A stretch of 64,000 nucleotides of DNA from Opitutia bacterium (GTDB lineage: Bacteria > Verrucomicrobiota > Verrucomicrobiia > Opitutales > Opitutaceae): NCBI GenBank assembly GCA_016217545.1, contig JACRHT010000004.1, positions 1 through 64,000 of the forward strand, written 5' to 3'. The position numbers and the translations under genes were made by a program. A model generated the notes under the pieces. It saw nothing but the letters and a program-made list of their open reading frames with translations. It did no database searches and was not told where the DNA came from. How positions within the stretch are numbered: position 1 is the first letter of the stretch; each line of letters starts with the position of its first letter. Below, piece by piece: positions 36,177-44,121 of this stretch.

Positions 36177-36916
36177 GCCGAAAACGCCCCCACCTCCACG
36201 CCCGCCGCCGCCAGCTCCGCGCGCAAACGCCGCGCAAACGCCACCGCGTGCGCCCCGTCGCCGTGCAGGCAAACCGTGTCCGCCGCGATCGCCACGTCCG
36301 CACCGCTCGTCGCGCGCACCTTGCCTGCGCGGACCATCCGCAACACCTGCGCGACCGCGACATTTTCGTCCGCGATCAACGCGTCCGCCCGCGACCGCGG
36401 CGTGAGCGAGCCGTCCGCTTGGTAGGTCCGATCAGCGAACACCTCGCTCGCCACTGTCAGCCCGCACTCGCGCCCGGCGGCCACGTGAGCGCTGCCCGCG
36501 AGGGCGAACCAAACCAGTTCCGGCCCCGCATCGCGCACCGCATACGCCGCCGCCTCCGCGATCGCCGCGTCGCGCGCCGCGAGATTGTAGAGTGCGCCGT
36601 GGAGCTTCACGTGCCCGACTCGCGCGCCCGCACCCGCCGCGACGCGCTGCAACGCGCGGATCTGCGCGAGAACCAGCTGAAAAACTTCCTCCGGCGTAAC
36701 CGCCAACTCACGCCGTCCGAAATGCTCCCGATCCGCGAAGCCCGGATGCGCGCCGATCGCCACGCCGTGCCGCAATGCCAGCTCGACCGTCGCGCGCATT
36801 GTCACCTCGTCGCCCGCATGCGCGCCGCACGCGATGTTGGCGGACGTGACCAGCGGCATCAGCTCGGCGTCGTGGCCGGCCCCTTCGCCGAGGTCGCAGT
36901 TCAGATCGATGCGCAT
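36173..36916 (-). CDS. pxpA: 5-oxoprolinase subunit PxpA (LamB/YcsF family)
   Basis: 247 residues beginning MRIDLNCDLGEGAGHDAELMP, the LamB/YcsF signature, followed by SANIACGAHAGDEVTM and AIGAHPGFADREHFGRREL, which carry the conserved His/Asp residues. With PxpB and PxpC it hydrolyses 5-oxoproline to glutamate using ATP in the cytoplasm. Length is normal. Confidence 0.92.
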   Translation of the reverse strand: MRIDLNCDLGEGAGHDAELMPLVTSANIACGAHAGDEVTMRATVELALRHGVAIGAHPGFADREHFGRRELAVTPEEVFQLVLAQIRALQRVAAGAGARVGHVKLHGALYNLAARDAAIAEAAAYAVRDAGPELVWFALAGSAHVAAGRECGLTVASEVFADRTYQADGSLTPRSRADALIADENVAVAQVLRMVRAGKVRATSGADVAIAADTVCLHGDGAHAVAFARRLRAELAAAGVEVGAFSA

Positions 36917-36923
36917 GCGGGAT

Positions 36924-37901
36924 TCAAAGCGCGAGCCGGGTCAGGCCGGTGCGGACGCGATTCAGGTCGCGTTCCCGCGCCAAGTAAAGGCTGTGCGCTT
37001 CCGCGAGACTGATTTCCTGAAAACGGACCGCTTTGCCCGGCGCAATTTGAGCCATCCGGCCCATGTCCACCGACGCGACGACCGCGATGCGCGGATAACC
37101 GCCGACCGTTTGCCGGCTCGGCAACAGCACGATCGGCGCGCCGCCCGCCGGCACCTGCACGGCGCCATCCACGACGCCCTCGGAGACCATCTCGCGCGTC
37201 TCGCGCTGCGGCAGCGCCGGCCCGGCAAGGCGCACGCCCATGCGATCCGCGTCCTTCGTCGCCGTCCACTCGCTCGCAAAAAATGTTCGCTGCGCCTCCG
37301 CGGCGAACCAGTCCCATTCCGGTCCGCGCAGCGCACGCACCGCGCCAGCCGACGGCGGCTTGCCGAGCGTAGGCGGCCGAACCGCCCACGCCGAGAACCG
37401 CGGCGCCTTGCTCAGATAATTGCGCGTCCACTCAGAGGCGTCGCCGCACCGCAGCACGTCGCCCGCGCGCAACGGCCGGCCTTCGAAACCGCCGAAGCCG
37501 CCGCGCCGATAAGTCGTCCGCGAACCGAGCACGAGCGGCACGTCAATGCCGCCGGCGACCGCGAGCCAGCCGCGAACGCCCGCGCGCGCCGCGCCAAACG
37601 AAATCGTCTCGCCCGCGCGCACGCGCACCGCGCGATCCGACGGCAACGGCTCGCCGCCGATCTGCGCGCCGAAATCCGCGCCCGTCCACGCGATCAGTGT
37701 GTCGGTCTCGAAACGCAGCTCCGGTCCGAGCTGCGCGAACTCGAGCAGCGCCGCGTTGTCGTGGTTGCCCACGATGGAATTCACCACGCGCGCCGCGAAG
37801 CGATCCAATGCGCCGCCGACGACCACGCCGAACTTCTGGTAGCCGAAGCGCCCCAGGTCTTGCACCGTGGTGAGCAGGCCGGGTTTGACGACGGAGATCA
37901 T
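36924..37901 (-). CDS. pxpC: 5-oxoprolinase subunit PxpC (KipA-like)
   Basis: 325 residues beginning [26 protein letters not shown], typical of the biotin-dependent-carboxylase-like domain of PxpC/KipA. Further family segments are [34 protein letters not shown] and [22 protein letters not shown]. It overlaps pxpB by four bases and precedes pxpA by seven, the frequent order pxpB-pxpC-pxpA. Confidence 0.92.
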   Translation of the reverse strand: MISVVKPGLLTTVQDLGRFGYQKFGVVVGGALDRFAARVVNSIVGNHDNAALLEFAQLGPELRFETDTLIAWTGADFGAQIGGEPLPSDRAVRVRAGETISFGAARAGVRGWLAVAGGIDVPLVLGSRTTYRRGGFGGFEGRPLRAGDVLRCGDASEWTRNYLSKAPRFSAWAVRPPTLGKPPSAGAVRALRGPEWDWFAAEAQRTFFASEWTATKDADRMGVRLAGPALPQRETREMVSEGVVDGAVQVPAGGAPIVLLPSRQTVGGYPRIAVVASVDMGRMAQIAPGKAVRFQEISLAEAHSLYLARERDLNRVRTGLTRLAL

Positions 37902-38602
37902 CGTGCCCCCTCCTGCCGCGCGAATTCCTCGCGAGTGACGGTGCGGAACTTCACGCGATCGCCGGGCTGCAGCAGCACGGGCGGATTTTGCTCGGGCCGA
38001 AAAAGTCGTAGCGGCGTGCGCCCGATGATATTCCAACCGCCGGGCGTCGCGAGCGGGTAGACGCCCGTCTGCGCGCCCGCGATGCCGACCGACCCGGCCG
38101 GAACTTGCGCGCGCGGCTGCGCGAGCCGCGGCGTGGACAGTTGCGGCGGGAGACCGCTGAGATACGGGAAGCCGGGAGAAAATCCCACGAGCGCGACCGT
38201 GTAGCTTGCAGACGCGTGACGCTTGATCACCTCCTCGACCGGCAGCTTCGCCTGAGCCGCGACGCGCGCGAGATCGGGCCCGAACTCGCCACCGTAACAG
38301 ACCGGGATTTCGACACTCACGGCCTTGCGCGCCGACTTCGCGGAGAGTTTGCCGAGCGCCAGCTCCGCGCGCGCGCCGAGCCAGCCCGCAACATCGTCCG
38401 GCGGCGCACCGGCGGCGACCGCGGCGAGCGCGTCGTAGTGGGCCGTCACGGTCGTGTAGGCCGGCACAAGTTCCGTGCAGCCGGGAATCGCCGCCGCGTC
38501 GAGCGCCGCGCATGCCGCCTGCACACGCTGCTGCGTCGCCTCGTCGATTCGCTCTCCCAACTCAATGCGCAGGGCGCCATCGCCCACCGGGGTGATTCGC
38601 AT
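37898..38602 (-). CDS. pxpB: 5-oxoprolinase subunit PxpB (KipI-like)
   Basis: 234 residues with [20 protein letters not shown], the central [19 protein letters not shown] and the C-terminal [26 protein letters not shown], characteristic of PxpB/KipI carboxyltransferase-like domains. It is the first gene of the operon. Palindromes lie in the AT-richer stretch just upstream (38604-38663), where a regulator might bind. Confidence 0.92.
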   Translation of the reverse strand: MRITPVGDGALRIELGERIDEATQQRVQAACAALDAAAIPGCTELVPAYTTVTAHYDALAAVAAGAPPDDVAGWLGARAELALGKLSAKSARKAVSVEIPVCYGGEFGPDLARVAAQAKLPVEEVIKRHASASYTVALVGFSPGFPYLSGLPPQLSTPRLAQPRAQVPAGSVGIAGAQTGVYPLATPGGWNIIGRTPLRLFRPEQNPPVLLQPGDRVKFRTVTREEFARQEGAR

Positions 38603-38640
38603 GAGAAATTTCTAATCTTTTTGGCCGAACTCGCGCAGTA

Positions 38641-38663
38641 AAAATCTGTTTTGTGCAGATTTT
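38641..38663. promoter_or_regulatory. Candidate operator upstream of pxpB
   Basis: AAAATCTG (38641-38648) and CAGATTTT (38656-38663) are a perfect inverted repeat separated by seven bases, 39 bases upstream of pxpB. A second perfect palindrome, AGAAATTTCT, is at 38604-38613. Both are AT-rich islands in GC-rich DNA between divergent genes. Confidence 0.45.
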
Positions 38664-38741
38664 GCCAATTACTAATCCGCGTCTCCGTTCGAGCGGGCTT
38701 GGTGTTGCGCCAATCCGCGTTTACGGTGCTACTCCTCCACG

Positions 38742-39434
38742 ATGTCATTCCGCCGTTTCTCCACGCAAACGCTGGTTGCTGCCGCACTCCTTCTCGCCGG
38801 TTGCCGCGACAAGGAAGTCGTTTCCTACCGCGCTCCGCGCGACTCCGCTCCGCCGGTCGAGCGCCCGAAGAAGACCATGCCCGGCGCGACAGCGCAGGGT
38901 GAACTGCCCGACGGCCACCCGCCCATCGGCGGTGCCGCAGCCACGGCTAGCGCGCCGGCCGCTGACGGCGGCATGGCGGCCGCCGGTTTGCCGGCCGGAG
39001 CGGTGACCAAAAACAACGCCCTCGTCTGGACCGCCCCCGCTGCTTGGCAGGAACGCGCGCCCGGCTCGATCCGCAAGGGCAGCTACACCGTCCCCGGCGA
39101 GGGCGGCGCAGTCGGCGATCTCTCCATAACGGCGTTCCCGGGCGACACCGGCGGCTTGCACGCCAACGTGAACCGCTGGCGCGGCCAGATCGGCCTCGCG
39201 CCGCTCGCCGATGCCGAAGTCGAGAAATCCATCGAGCACCTCGACGTGAACGGCCTGCACATCGAGTTCGTCGAGATGGTCGGCACCTCCGGCAACCCGC
39301 CGATGCGCCTGCTGGGCGCCATCGTCCCCTACCAGAAGGAGACGTGGTTCTTCAAACTCACCGGACCTGACGCGCTCGTGGCCAGCCAGCGCGAGGCATT
39401 CCGCACTTTCCTCACCACCATCAAGGTCCGCTGA
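38742..39434 (+). CDS. Hypothetical lipoprotein
   Basis: 230 residues with a lipoprotein signal peptide (LVAAALLLAGC, lipidated Cys at about residue 21), a Pro/Ala/Gly-rich linker (about 22-85) and a C-terminal domain (about 90-230) starting LVWTAPAAWQERAPGSIRKGSYTVPG and containing VNRWRGQIGL and KETWFFKLTGP. I recognise the domain only as a type of unknown function found in planctomycete/verrucomicrobial lipoproteins. It ends two bases before resB, so it is probably co-transcribed and may help cytochrome assembly. The leader is CTACTCCTCCACG. Confidence 0.75.
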   Translation: MSFRRFSTQTLVAAALLLAGCRDKEVVSYRAPRDSAPPVERPKKTMPGATAQGELPDGHPPIGGAAATASAPAADGGMAAAGLPAGAVTKNNALVWTAPAAWQERAPGSIRKGSYTVPGEGGAVGDLSITAFPGDTGGLHANVNRWRGQIGLAPLADAEVEKSIEHLDVNGLHIEFVEMVGTSGNPPMRLLGAIVPYQKETWFFKLTGPDALVASQREAFRTFLTTIKVR

Positions 39435-39436
39435 AC

Positions 39437-40612
39437 ATGAACGCCACGCTCCGCTCGTTCCGCGATTTCTTCGTCTCGCTCCAGCTCACCGTCTGGCTGC
39501 TGATCCTCTCGATGATCCTCGTGTTCGTCGCGACGCTGGATCAGGTCAACCTCGGCATCTGGGCCGTGCAGGCGAAATACTTCCGCAGCTTCGCCGTCCT
39601 CTGGCAGATCCCGGACTCGAACGTCTCGATCCCGGTCTTCCCCGGCGGCTACTTCATCGGCGGCCTCCTGCTGATCAACCTCGTCGCCGCGCACGTCTAC
39701 CGGTTTTCATTCACTTGGAAAAAATCCGGCATCCAGCTCGCGCACGCCGGCCTGATTCTCCTGCTCCTCGGCGAGCTCTTCACCGGCCTCATGTCGAAGG
39801 AGAGTTTCCTCCGCCTCGATACCGGCGAGACGAAGCACTACTCGGAGAGCTTCTCCGATAACGAACTCGTCCTCATCGACCACAGCGACCCGAAGACCGA
39901 TCTCGTCGTCGCCATTCCCGAGGCGGCCGTCGCGGACAAGAAATCGATCCAGCACAAGGACCTGCCCTTCCGCGTCGACGTGAAGGAATATTACCCGAAC
40001 TCCAATCTCCAGCGCGTCGGCCCGTTCGCCGGCCCTCGCCCCGTCGCCAACCAGGGCTTCGGCACCAGCGTCGTCATCGTTCCGGAAAAGATCACCTACA
40101 AGCCCAACGAGCGAAACATCCCCAGTGCCTACATCGAGATCGTCGCCCCGGAAGGCAGCCAGGGCATCTGGCTCGCCTCGCAGATGCTCCAGCAGGCGCA
40201 GACCTTCCAATACGCCGGCAAGACCTGGGAAATCGCCTTCCGCCAGACGCGCACCTACAAGCCCTTCGCGCTCACGCTGCTCAAATTCAGCCACGACAAA
40301 TATCCTGGCACCGAGATCCCGAAGAACTTCTCCAGCCGCGTCCGCCTCAAGAGCGACGACGGCAAGGAAGACCGCGAAGCGCTGATCTTCATGAACAACC
40401 CGCTGCGCCACGGCGGCTACACCTTCTATCAGGCGGGCTTCGACAACAACGACACGACGACCGTTCTCCAAGTCGTGCGCAACCCGAGCTGGCTCCTGCC
40501 CTATATCGCCTGCGTGATGATGGGCCTCGGCCTCTGCATCCAGTTCGGCATCACCCTCGCCGGTTTCATCCGCAAGCGCTCCGCCGCCAACGCCGCCGCG
40601 GCTCGCGCCTAA
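39437..40612 (+). CDS. resB: Cytochrome c biogenesis protein ResB (system II)
   Basis: 391 residues with an N-terminal pair of helices (LTVWLLILSMILVFVATL; GGYFIGGLLLINLVAAHVYRFSF), a third helix (LAHAGLILLLLGELFTGLM), a large periplasmic domain, and a C-terminal helix (LPYIACVMMGLGLCIQFGITLAGF) preceded by MNNPLRHGGYTFYQAGFD, a ResB signature. With CcsA it moves haem across the membrane and attaches it to CxxCH motifs. The many multiheme cytochromes encoded just downstream make this placement functional. Confidence 0.9.
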   Translation: MNATLRSFRDFFVSLQLTVWLLILSMILVFVATLDQVNLGIWAVQAKYFRSFAVLWQIPDSNVSIPVFPGGYFIGGLLLINLVAAHVYRFSFTWKKSGIQLAHAGLILLLLGELFTGLMSKESFLRLDTGETKHYSESFSDNELVLIDHSDPKTDLVVAIPEAAVADKKSIQHKDLPFRVDVKEYYPNSNLQRVGPFAGPRPVANQGFGTSVVIVPEKITYKPNERNIPSAYIEIVAPEGSQGIWLASQMLQQAQTFQYAGKTWEIAFRQTRTYKPFALTLLKFSHDKYPGTEIPKNFSSRVRLKSDDGKEDREALIFMNNPLRHGGYTFYQAGFDNNDTTTVLQVVRNPSWLLPYIACVMMGLGLCIQFGITLAGFIRKRSAANAAAARA

Positions 40613-40628
40613 CCACGCCTCCCACGCC

Positions 40629-42488
40629 ATGAAACGCTTCCTCCCGCTCATCGTCCTCGCCCTCGGCGCGCTCTACCTCGCGTCGACCCTCCGCGAGCCC
40701 ACGGACAAGGCCGGCTACAATCTCACCGACTTCGGCCGCGTGCCCGTCCTCGTCGGCGGCCGCATCAAGCCGCTCGACACCGTCGCGCGCACCTCGATCC
40801 TCTCCATCCGCGGCAGCCAATACATCGCGACTCCCGACGGGAAATCCATCACGCCCGACGCCTGGCTCGCCGACGTGCTCTTCAATCCCGCGAAGGCCGA
40901 CACCTACAAGATCTTCCTCATCGAGAACCACGAGGTCGTCGACCTGCTGAAACTCAACCTCGAGGACGGCGACGGCAAAAAGCGCTTCTCCTACGAGCAG
41001 CTCCGCCCGCAACTCCCCGAACTCGAGCGCCAGGCCCGCATGGTCGACAGCGTCGAAGAGCCGCTGCGCACGCCGTTCCAGAAACAGGTCATGTCGGTGC
41101 AGCAGCGCGTCATCACCTACATGCAGCTCAAGGCCAGCGTGCAGGTGCCGGACGCGCCCGACTTCCTCGCCGAGCTCGTCGCCTTCGACAAAGCCTTGCC
41201 CGCCGGCATCGAAGCCGTCCGCGCCAAGCAGGCCAACCAGCCGCACAGCGAGGAAGCCGTCACGGTCATGCGCCAGATGGCCGACCGTTTCTCCTACATC
41301 GAATCCGTCGGCAATCTCCGCACCGTGCCGCCCGACGCCGGCGACACCAACGCCCACAACTGGCGCACCGCCGGCGGCGCGCTGATCGACTCCTTCGGCG
41401 TCGGCCGCGTGAACAAGACCGTGCTGGCCTACGCGCTGCTCGGTCACGCGTGGCGGGCGGGCGACGTGAAGACCTTCAACCAAGTCGTCGACGAACTCCA
41501 CGACCAACTCGCGAAGCGCTACCCCGACGCGATGAAGAAGAGCGACGTCGAGTCGCGCTTCAACTCCGCGGCGCCGTTCTACAGCAGCATGACGCTCTAC
41601 GTGATCGCGTTCCTGCTCGCCGTGTTTTCGTGGCTCAAGTGGCCCGACACGCTGCAGAAATCCGCGTTCTGGCTGCTCGCCCTCGCCTTCGTCGCCACGA
41701 CCGCCGGCATCCTCACCCGCATGTGGCTCGAGTCGCGCCCCCCCGTCACGAACCTCTACTCCTCCGCGCTCGGCGTCGGCTGGGGCGCGGTTTTCCTGTG
41801 CGTGATCCTCGAACGCGTCTACAAGAACGCGGTCGGTGCCGTGGCCGGCGGCATGATCGGCTTCGCCACGCTGTTGATCGCGCACCACCTCTCGATCGGC
41901 GGCGACACGCTTGAGATGATGCGCGCCGTCCTCGACTCGAACTTCTGGTTGGCGACGCATGTCGTGGTAATCACGATCGGCTACTCGGCCACCTTCCTCG
42001 CCGGATTCCTGGCGATCGTTTACGTCGTCCGCGGCGTGTTCACCAAGTCTCTCGACAAGGCCACGGCCGACGCGCTCTACCGCATGGTCTACGGCATCGT
42101 GTGCTTCGCCACGCTGTTCAGCCTGATCGGCACCGTCCTCGGCGGCATCTGGGCCGACCAATCGTGGGGCCGCTTCTGGGGCTGGGACCCGAAGGAAAAC
42201 GGCGCGCTCATCATCGTCATCTGGAACGCCATCATCCTCCACGCCCGTTGGGGCGGCATGGTGAAGGCGCGCGGCATGATGGCCATGGCGGTCTTCGGCA
42301 ACATCGTCACGAGTTGGAGCTGGTTCGGCACGAACATGCTCGGCGTCGGCCTGCACAGCTACGGCTTCATGGAAGCGGCGTTCTACTGGCTGATCGGCTT
42401 CGTCATCTCGCAGCTGCTCATCATCGCGATCGCGGCGATCCCGCAGGACAAGTGGAAGAGTTCCTCGTCGGAGGCAGCCGTAACCTGA
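40629..42488 (+). CDS. ccsA: Cytochrome c biogenesis protein CcsA/ResC
   Basis: 619 residues. A signal/anchor and about 300 residues of periplasmic region (opening DFGRVPVLVGGRIKPLDTVAR) precede the CcsA membrane domain (about 315-610). That domain contains the tryptophan-rich WWD haem-handling motif WGRFWGWDPKENGALIIVIWN and conserved His residues (AHHLS; THVVVI). It is the haem channel/synthetase partner of ResB, 16 bases downstream of it. The N-terminal extension is longer than in the shortest CcsA proteins. A strong terminator follows. Confidence 0.9.
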   Translation: MKRFLPLIVLALGALYLASTLREPTDKAGYNLTDFGRVPVLVGGRIKPLDTVARTSILSIRGSQYIATPDGKSITPDAWLADVLFNPAKADTYKIFLIENHEVVDLLKLNLEDGDGKKRFSYEQLRPQLPELERQARMVDSVEEPLRTPFQKQVMSVQQRVITYMQLKASVQVPDAPDFLAELVAFDKALPAGIEAVRAKQANQPHSEEAVTVMRQMADRFSYIESVGNLRTVPPDAGDTNAHNWRTAGGALIDSFGVGRVNKTVLAYALLGHAWRAGDVKTFNQVVDELHDQLAKRYPDAMKKSDVESRFNSAAPFYSSMTLYVIAFLLAVFSWLKWPDTLQKSAFWLLALAFVATTAGILTRMWLESRPPVTNLYSSALGVGWGAVFLCVILERVYKNAVGAVAGGMIGFATLLIAHHLSIGGDTLEMMRAVLDSNFWLATHVVVITIGYSATFLAGFLAIVYVVRGVFTKSLDKATADALYRMVYGIVCFATLFSLIGTVLGGIWADQSWGRFWGWDPKENGALIIVIWNAIILHARWGGMVKARGMMAMAVFGNIVTSWSWFGTNMLGVGLHSYGFMEAAFYWLIGFVISQLLIIAIAAIPQDKWKSSSSEAAVT

Positions 42489-42542
42489 TTTCCCCTTCTG
42501 GCTTTGGGGCGGGTCCTCCCACCCGGCTCCATTCGCAAAAAC

Positions 42543-42572
42543 GGGCGGGACCGAGTGGTCCCGCCCTGTTTT
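42543..42572 (+). terminator. Terminator of the resB-ccsA operon
   Basis: GGGCGGGACC (42543-42552) and GGTCCCGCCC (42557-42566) form a perfect 10-bp stem with a GAGT loop, followed by TGTTTTG. Confidence 0.85.
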
Positions 42573-42607
42573 GTTCCTCCCTCGGCGCCCGCTCGGCGCG
42601 CAATCTT

Positions 42608-42696
42608 TGTAGGAGCCTGCTTGCAGGCGACCCAACGACGATCGCCGCCGCCTCCGTCCGCGAACGTTTTCGGTCGCCTGCAAGCAGGCTCCTACA
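42608..42696. repeat. REP-like perfect inverted repeat, 25-bp arms
   Basis: The arms 42608-42632 and 42672-42696 are perfect reverse complements around a 39-base loop. Each arm holds a nested palindrome CCTGC-TT-GCAGG. The outer wording TGTAGGAGC...GCGAC matches the element at 33727 apart from paired changes in the nested stem. It lies between convergent genes. Confidence 0.8.
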
Positions 42697-42770
42697 GGTT
42701 CGCTCTCCCTCACTGAGCCGGCGTCGCGGCGCGCGAGGTCAAGCGAATCGGTTTCGTTCCGCGTGGCTCG

Positions 42771-44096
42771 TCAACCGCACGCCAGCGCGCGCTGGCCGCT
42801 GGGCTGGATGGCGCGCTTGCCGTGTCCTTCGAGTTCTGTGCGCACGTGTGCGCGCATGGCGTCGCGGTAGCTGTTCACCGATTCGAAAAACTCGGACATC
42901 ATCAGCATCAGCCAATACATGCCATCGGGCGTGAGCTCCCAGCCGCGCTTGGTGCGGTTGGCGGCGCCGAGGATCTCGAGCGTCCGCAGCTCGCCCCAGA
43001 GCCGCCAGAAGAACTTCCGGCCGTGCCGCTGGCGCGCCCACTCGCGATCGAGGCCGAGGCCGAACATGCGCGTGAGAAGCGCGTAGCGCATCGTGTCGCC
43101 TTCGCTCAGCTGGTGGCGCGTGACGATGCCCGTGAGTCCGTCACGGATGCGTTGCTCGTAGGCGTTGAGCGAGAAGGTCGTGGCGTAGAGCGTGCCATCG
43201 AGGTAACTGAACGCACCGCTGCCCACGCCAACGTAGTTTTCCGACGCGACGATGTATTCGTCTGTCCCCTGCCCTTGGCGCGTGAAGCACCACGCTGACG
43301 ACGCCGCGAAGCCGGCCGGGCGGAGTTTGCCGAGAATGGTGTGGAAAAGTTTCCGCAGCCGACGGCGGTCAGGCTGGCCCATCGCGCCCTGCATGCGGCG
43401 GAGCGTCGTGGGCGAGGTCATCAGCGGGTAGCACGAGACCTGGTTGGCGCCGAGCGAGAGGAAGATGTCGAGATCGCGCTCGAGTGAGGCGACGCTTTGG
43501 TGTGGCTGGTTGAAGATGAGGTCGACGTTGAACGTCGGGAACATCGCGGCGGCGTTGCGGATGCGCTCGGCGGTCTCGGCGCCGTTGCCGTATTTGGCGT
43601 AGCGGTCCATCTCCTGCAGCAACTGATCGTCGAAGCTCTGGACGCCGACCGAGAGACGCGTGACGCCGCCGGCGCGGAGTTTGGAGAGCAACGGCTCCTG
43701 CAGGTCCTTCGGGTTGGTTTCGACGGAAACTTCCTTCACGCCGAAGAGCTCCTTGACGAGCGCGATGGTGGTGAGGAGTTCGTCGGCCTCGACGGTGGGC
43801 GTGCCGCCGCCGAAGTAGACGCCGGAGAACTTGAAGCCGGCCTCGTGGTAGCGGCGGATCTCGGTGCGCAGCGCGGCGAAGTAGCGCGTCGCGAGCTCGT
43901 GGCAGTGCTGCACGCGGTGAAACGAGCAGAACGGGCACAGCACTTCGCAGAATGGCACGTGCACGTAGAGGTAGCAGCCGCCCTCCTTCGGCACGGGCGG
44001 GACGCGCCCGTCGGTTTCCTGCATTTTCAGGAAACCGCGGGTGCGGAAGCGAAACAGGCGGATGAGGGCGGAGTCGACGAGACCGGTGGCGAACAT
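42771..44096 (-). CDS. HemN/HemW-like radical SAM protein
   Basis: 441 residues. The radical-SAM cluster motif CEVLCPFC (CxxxCxxC) follows YLYVHVPF. Then come YFGGGTPTVEADELL, ETNPKDL, RLSVGVQSFDDQLLQEMDR and a C-terminal HemN-type domain (about 300-420). The family includes oxygen-independent coproporphyrinogen III oxidase and the haem chaperone HemW. The C-terminal part is longer than in many HemW proteins and I cannot separate the two by eye. Position between cytochrome assembly genes and multiheme cytochrome genes supports a haem role. Confidence 0.82.
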   Translation of the reverse strand: MFATGLVDSALIRLFRFRTRGFLKMQETDGRVPPVPKEGGCYLYVHVPFCEVLCPFCSFHRVQHCHELATRYFAALRTEIRRYHEAGFKFSGVYFGGGTPTVEADELLTTIALVKELFGVKEVSVETNPKDLQEPLLSKLRAGGVTRLSVGVQSFDDQLLQEMDRYAKYGNGAETAERIRNAAAMFPTFNVDLIFNQPHQSVASLERDLDIFLSLGANQVSCYPLMTSPTTLRRMQGAMGQPDRRRLRKLFHTILGKLRPAGFAASSAWCFTRQGQGTDEYIVASENYVGVGSGAFSYLDGTLYATTFSLNAYEQRIRDGLTGIVTRHQLSEGDTMRYALLTRMFGLGLDREWARQRHGRKFFWRLWGELRTLEILGAANRTKRGWELTPDGMYWLMLMMSEFFESVNSYRDAMRAHVRTELEGHGKRAIQPSGQRALACG

Positions 44097-44121
44097 GGCG
44101 TGGGTGAGTTCGGGTCCGCGA

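Noticed and set aside
42771-44096. Confident naming of the radical SAM gene as hemN or hemW
   Set aside because: Core motifs are shared by both and the deciding residues cannot be judged without alignment, so no symbol was given.
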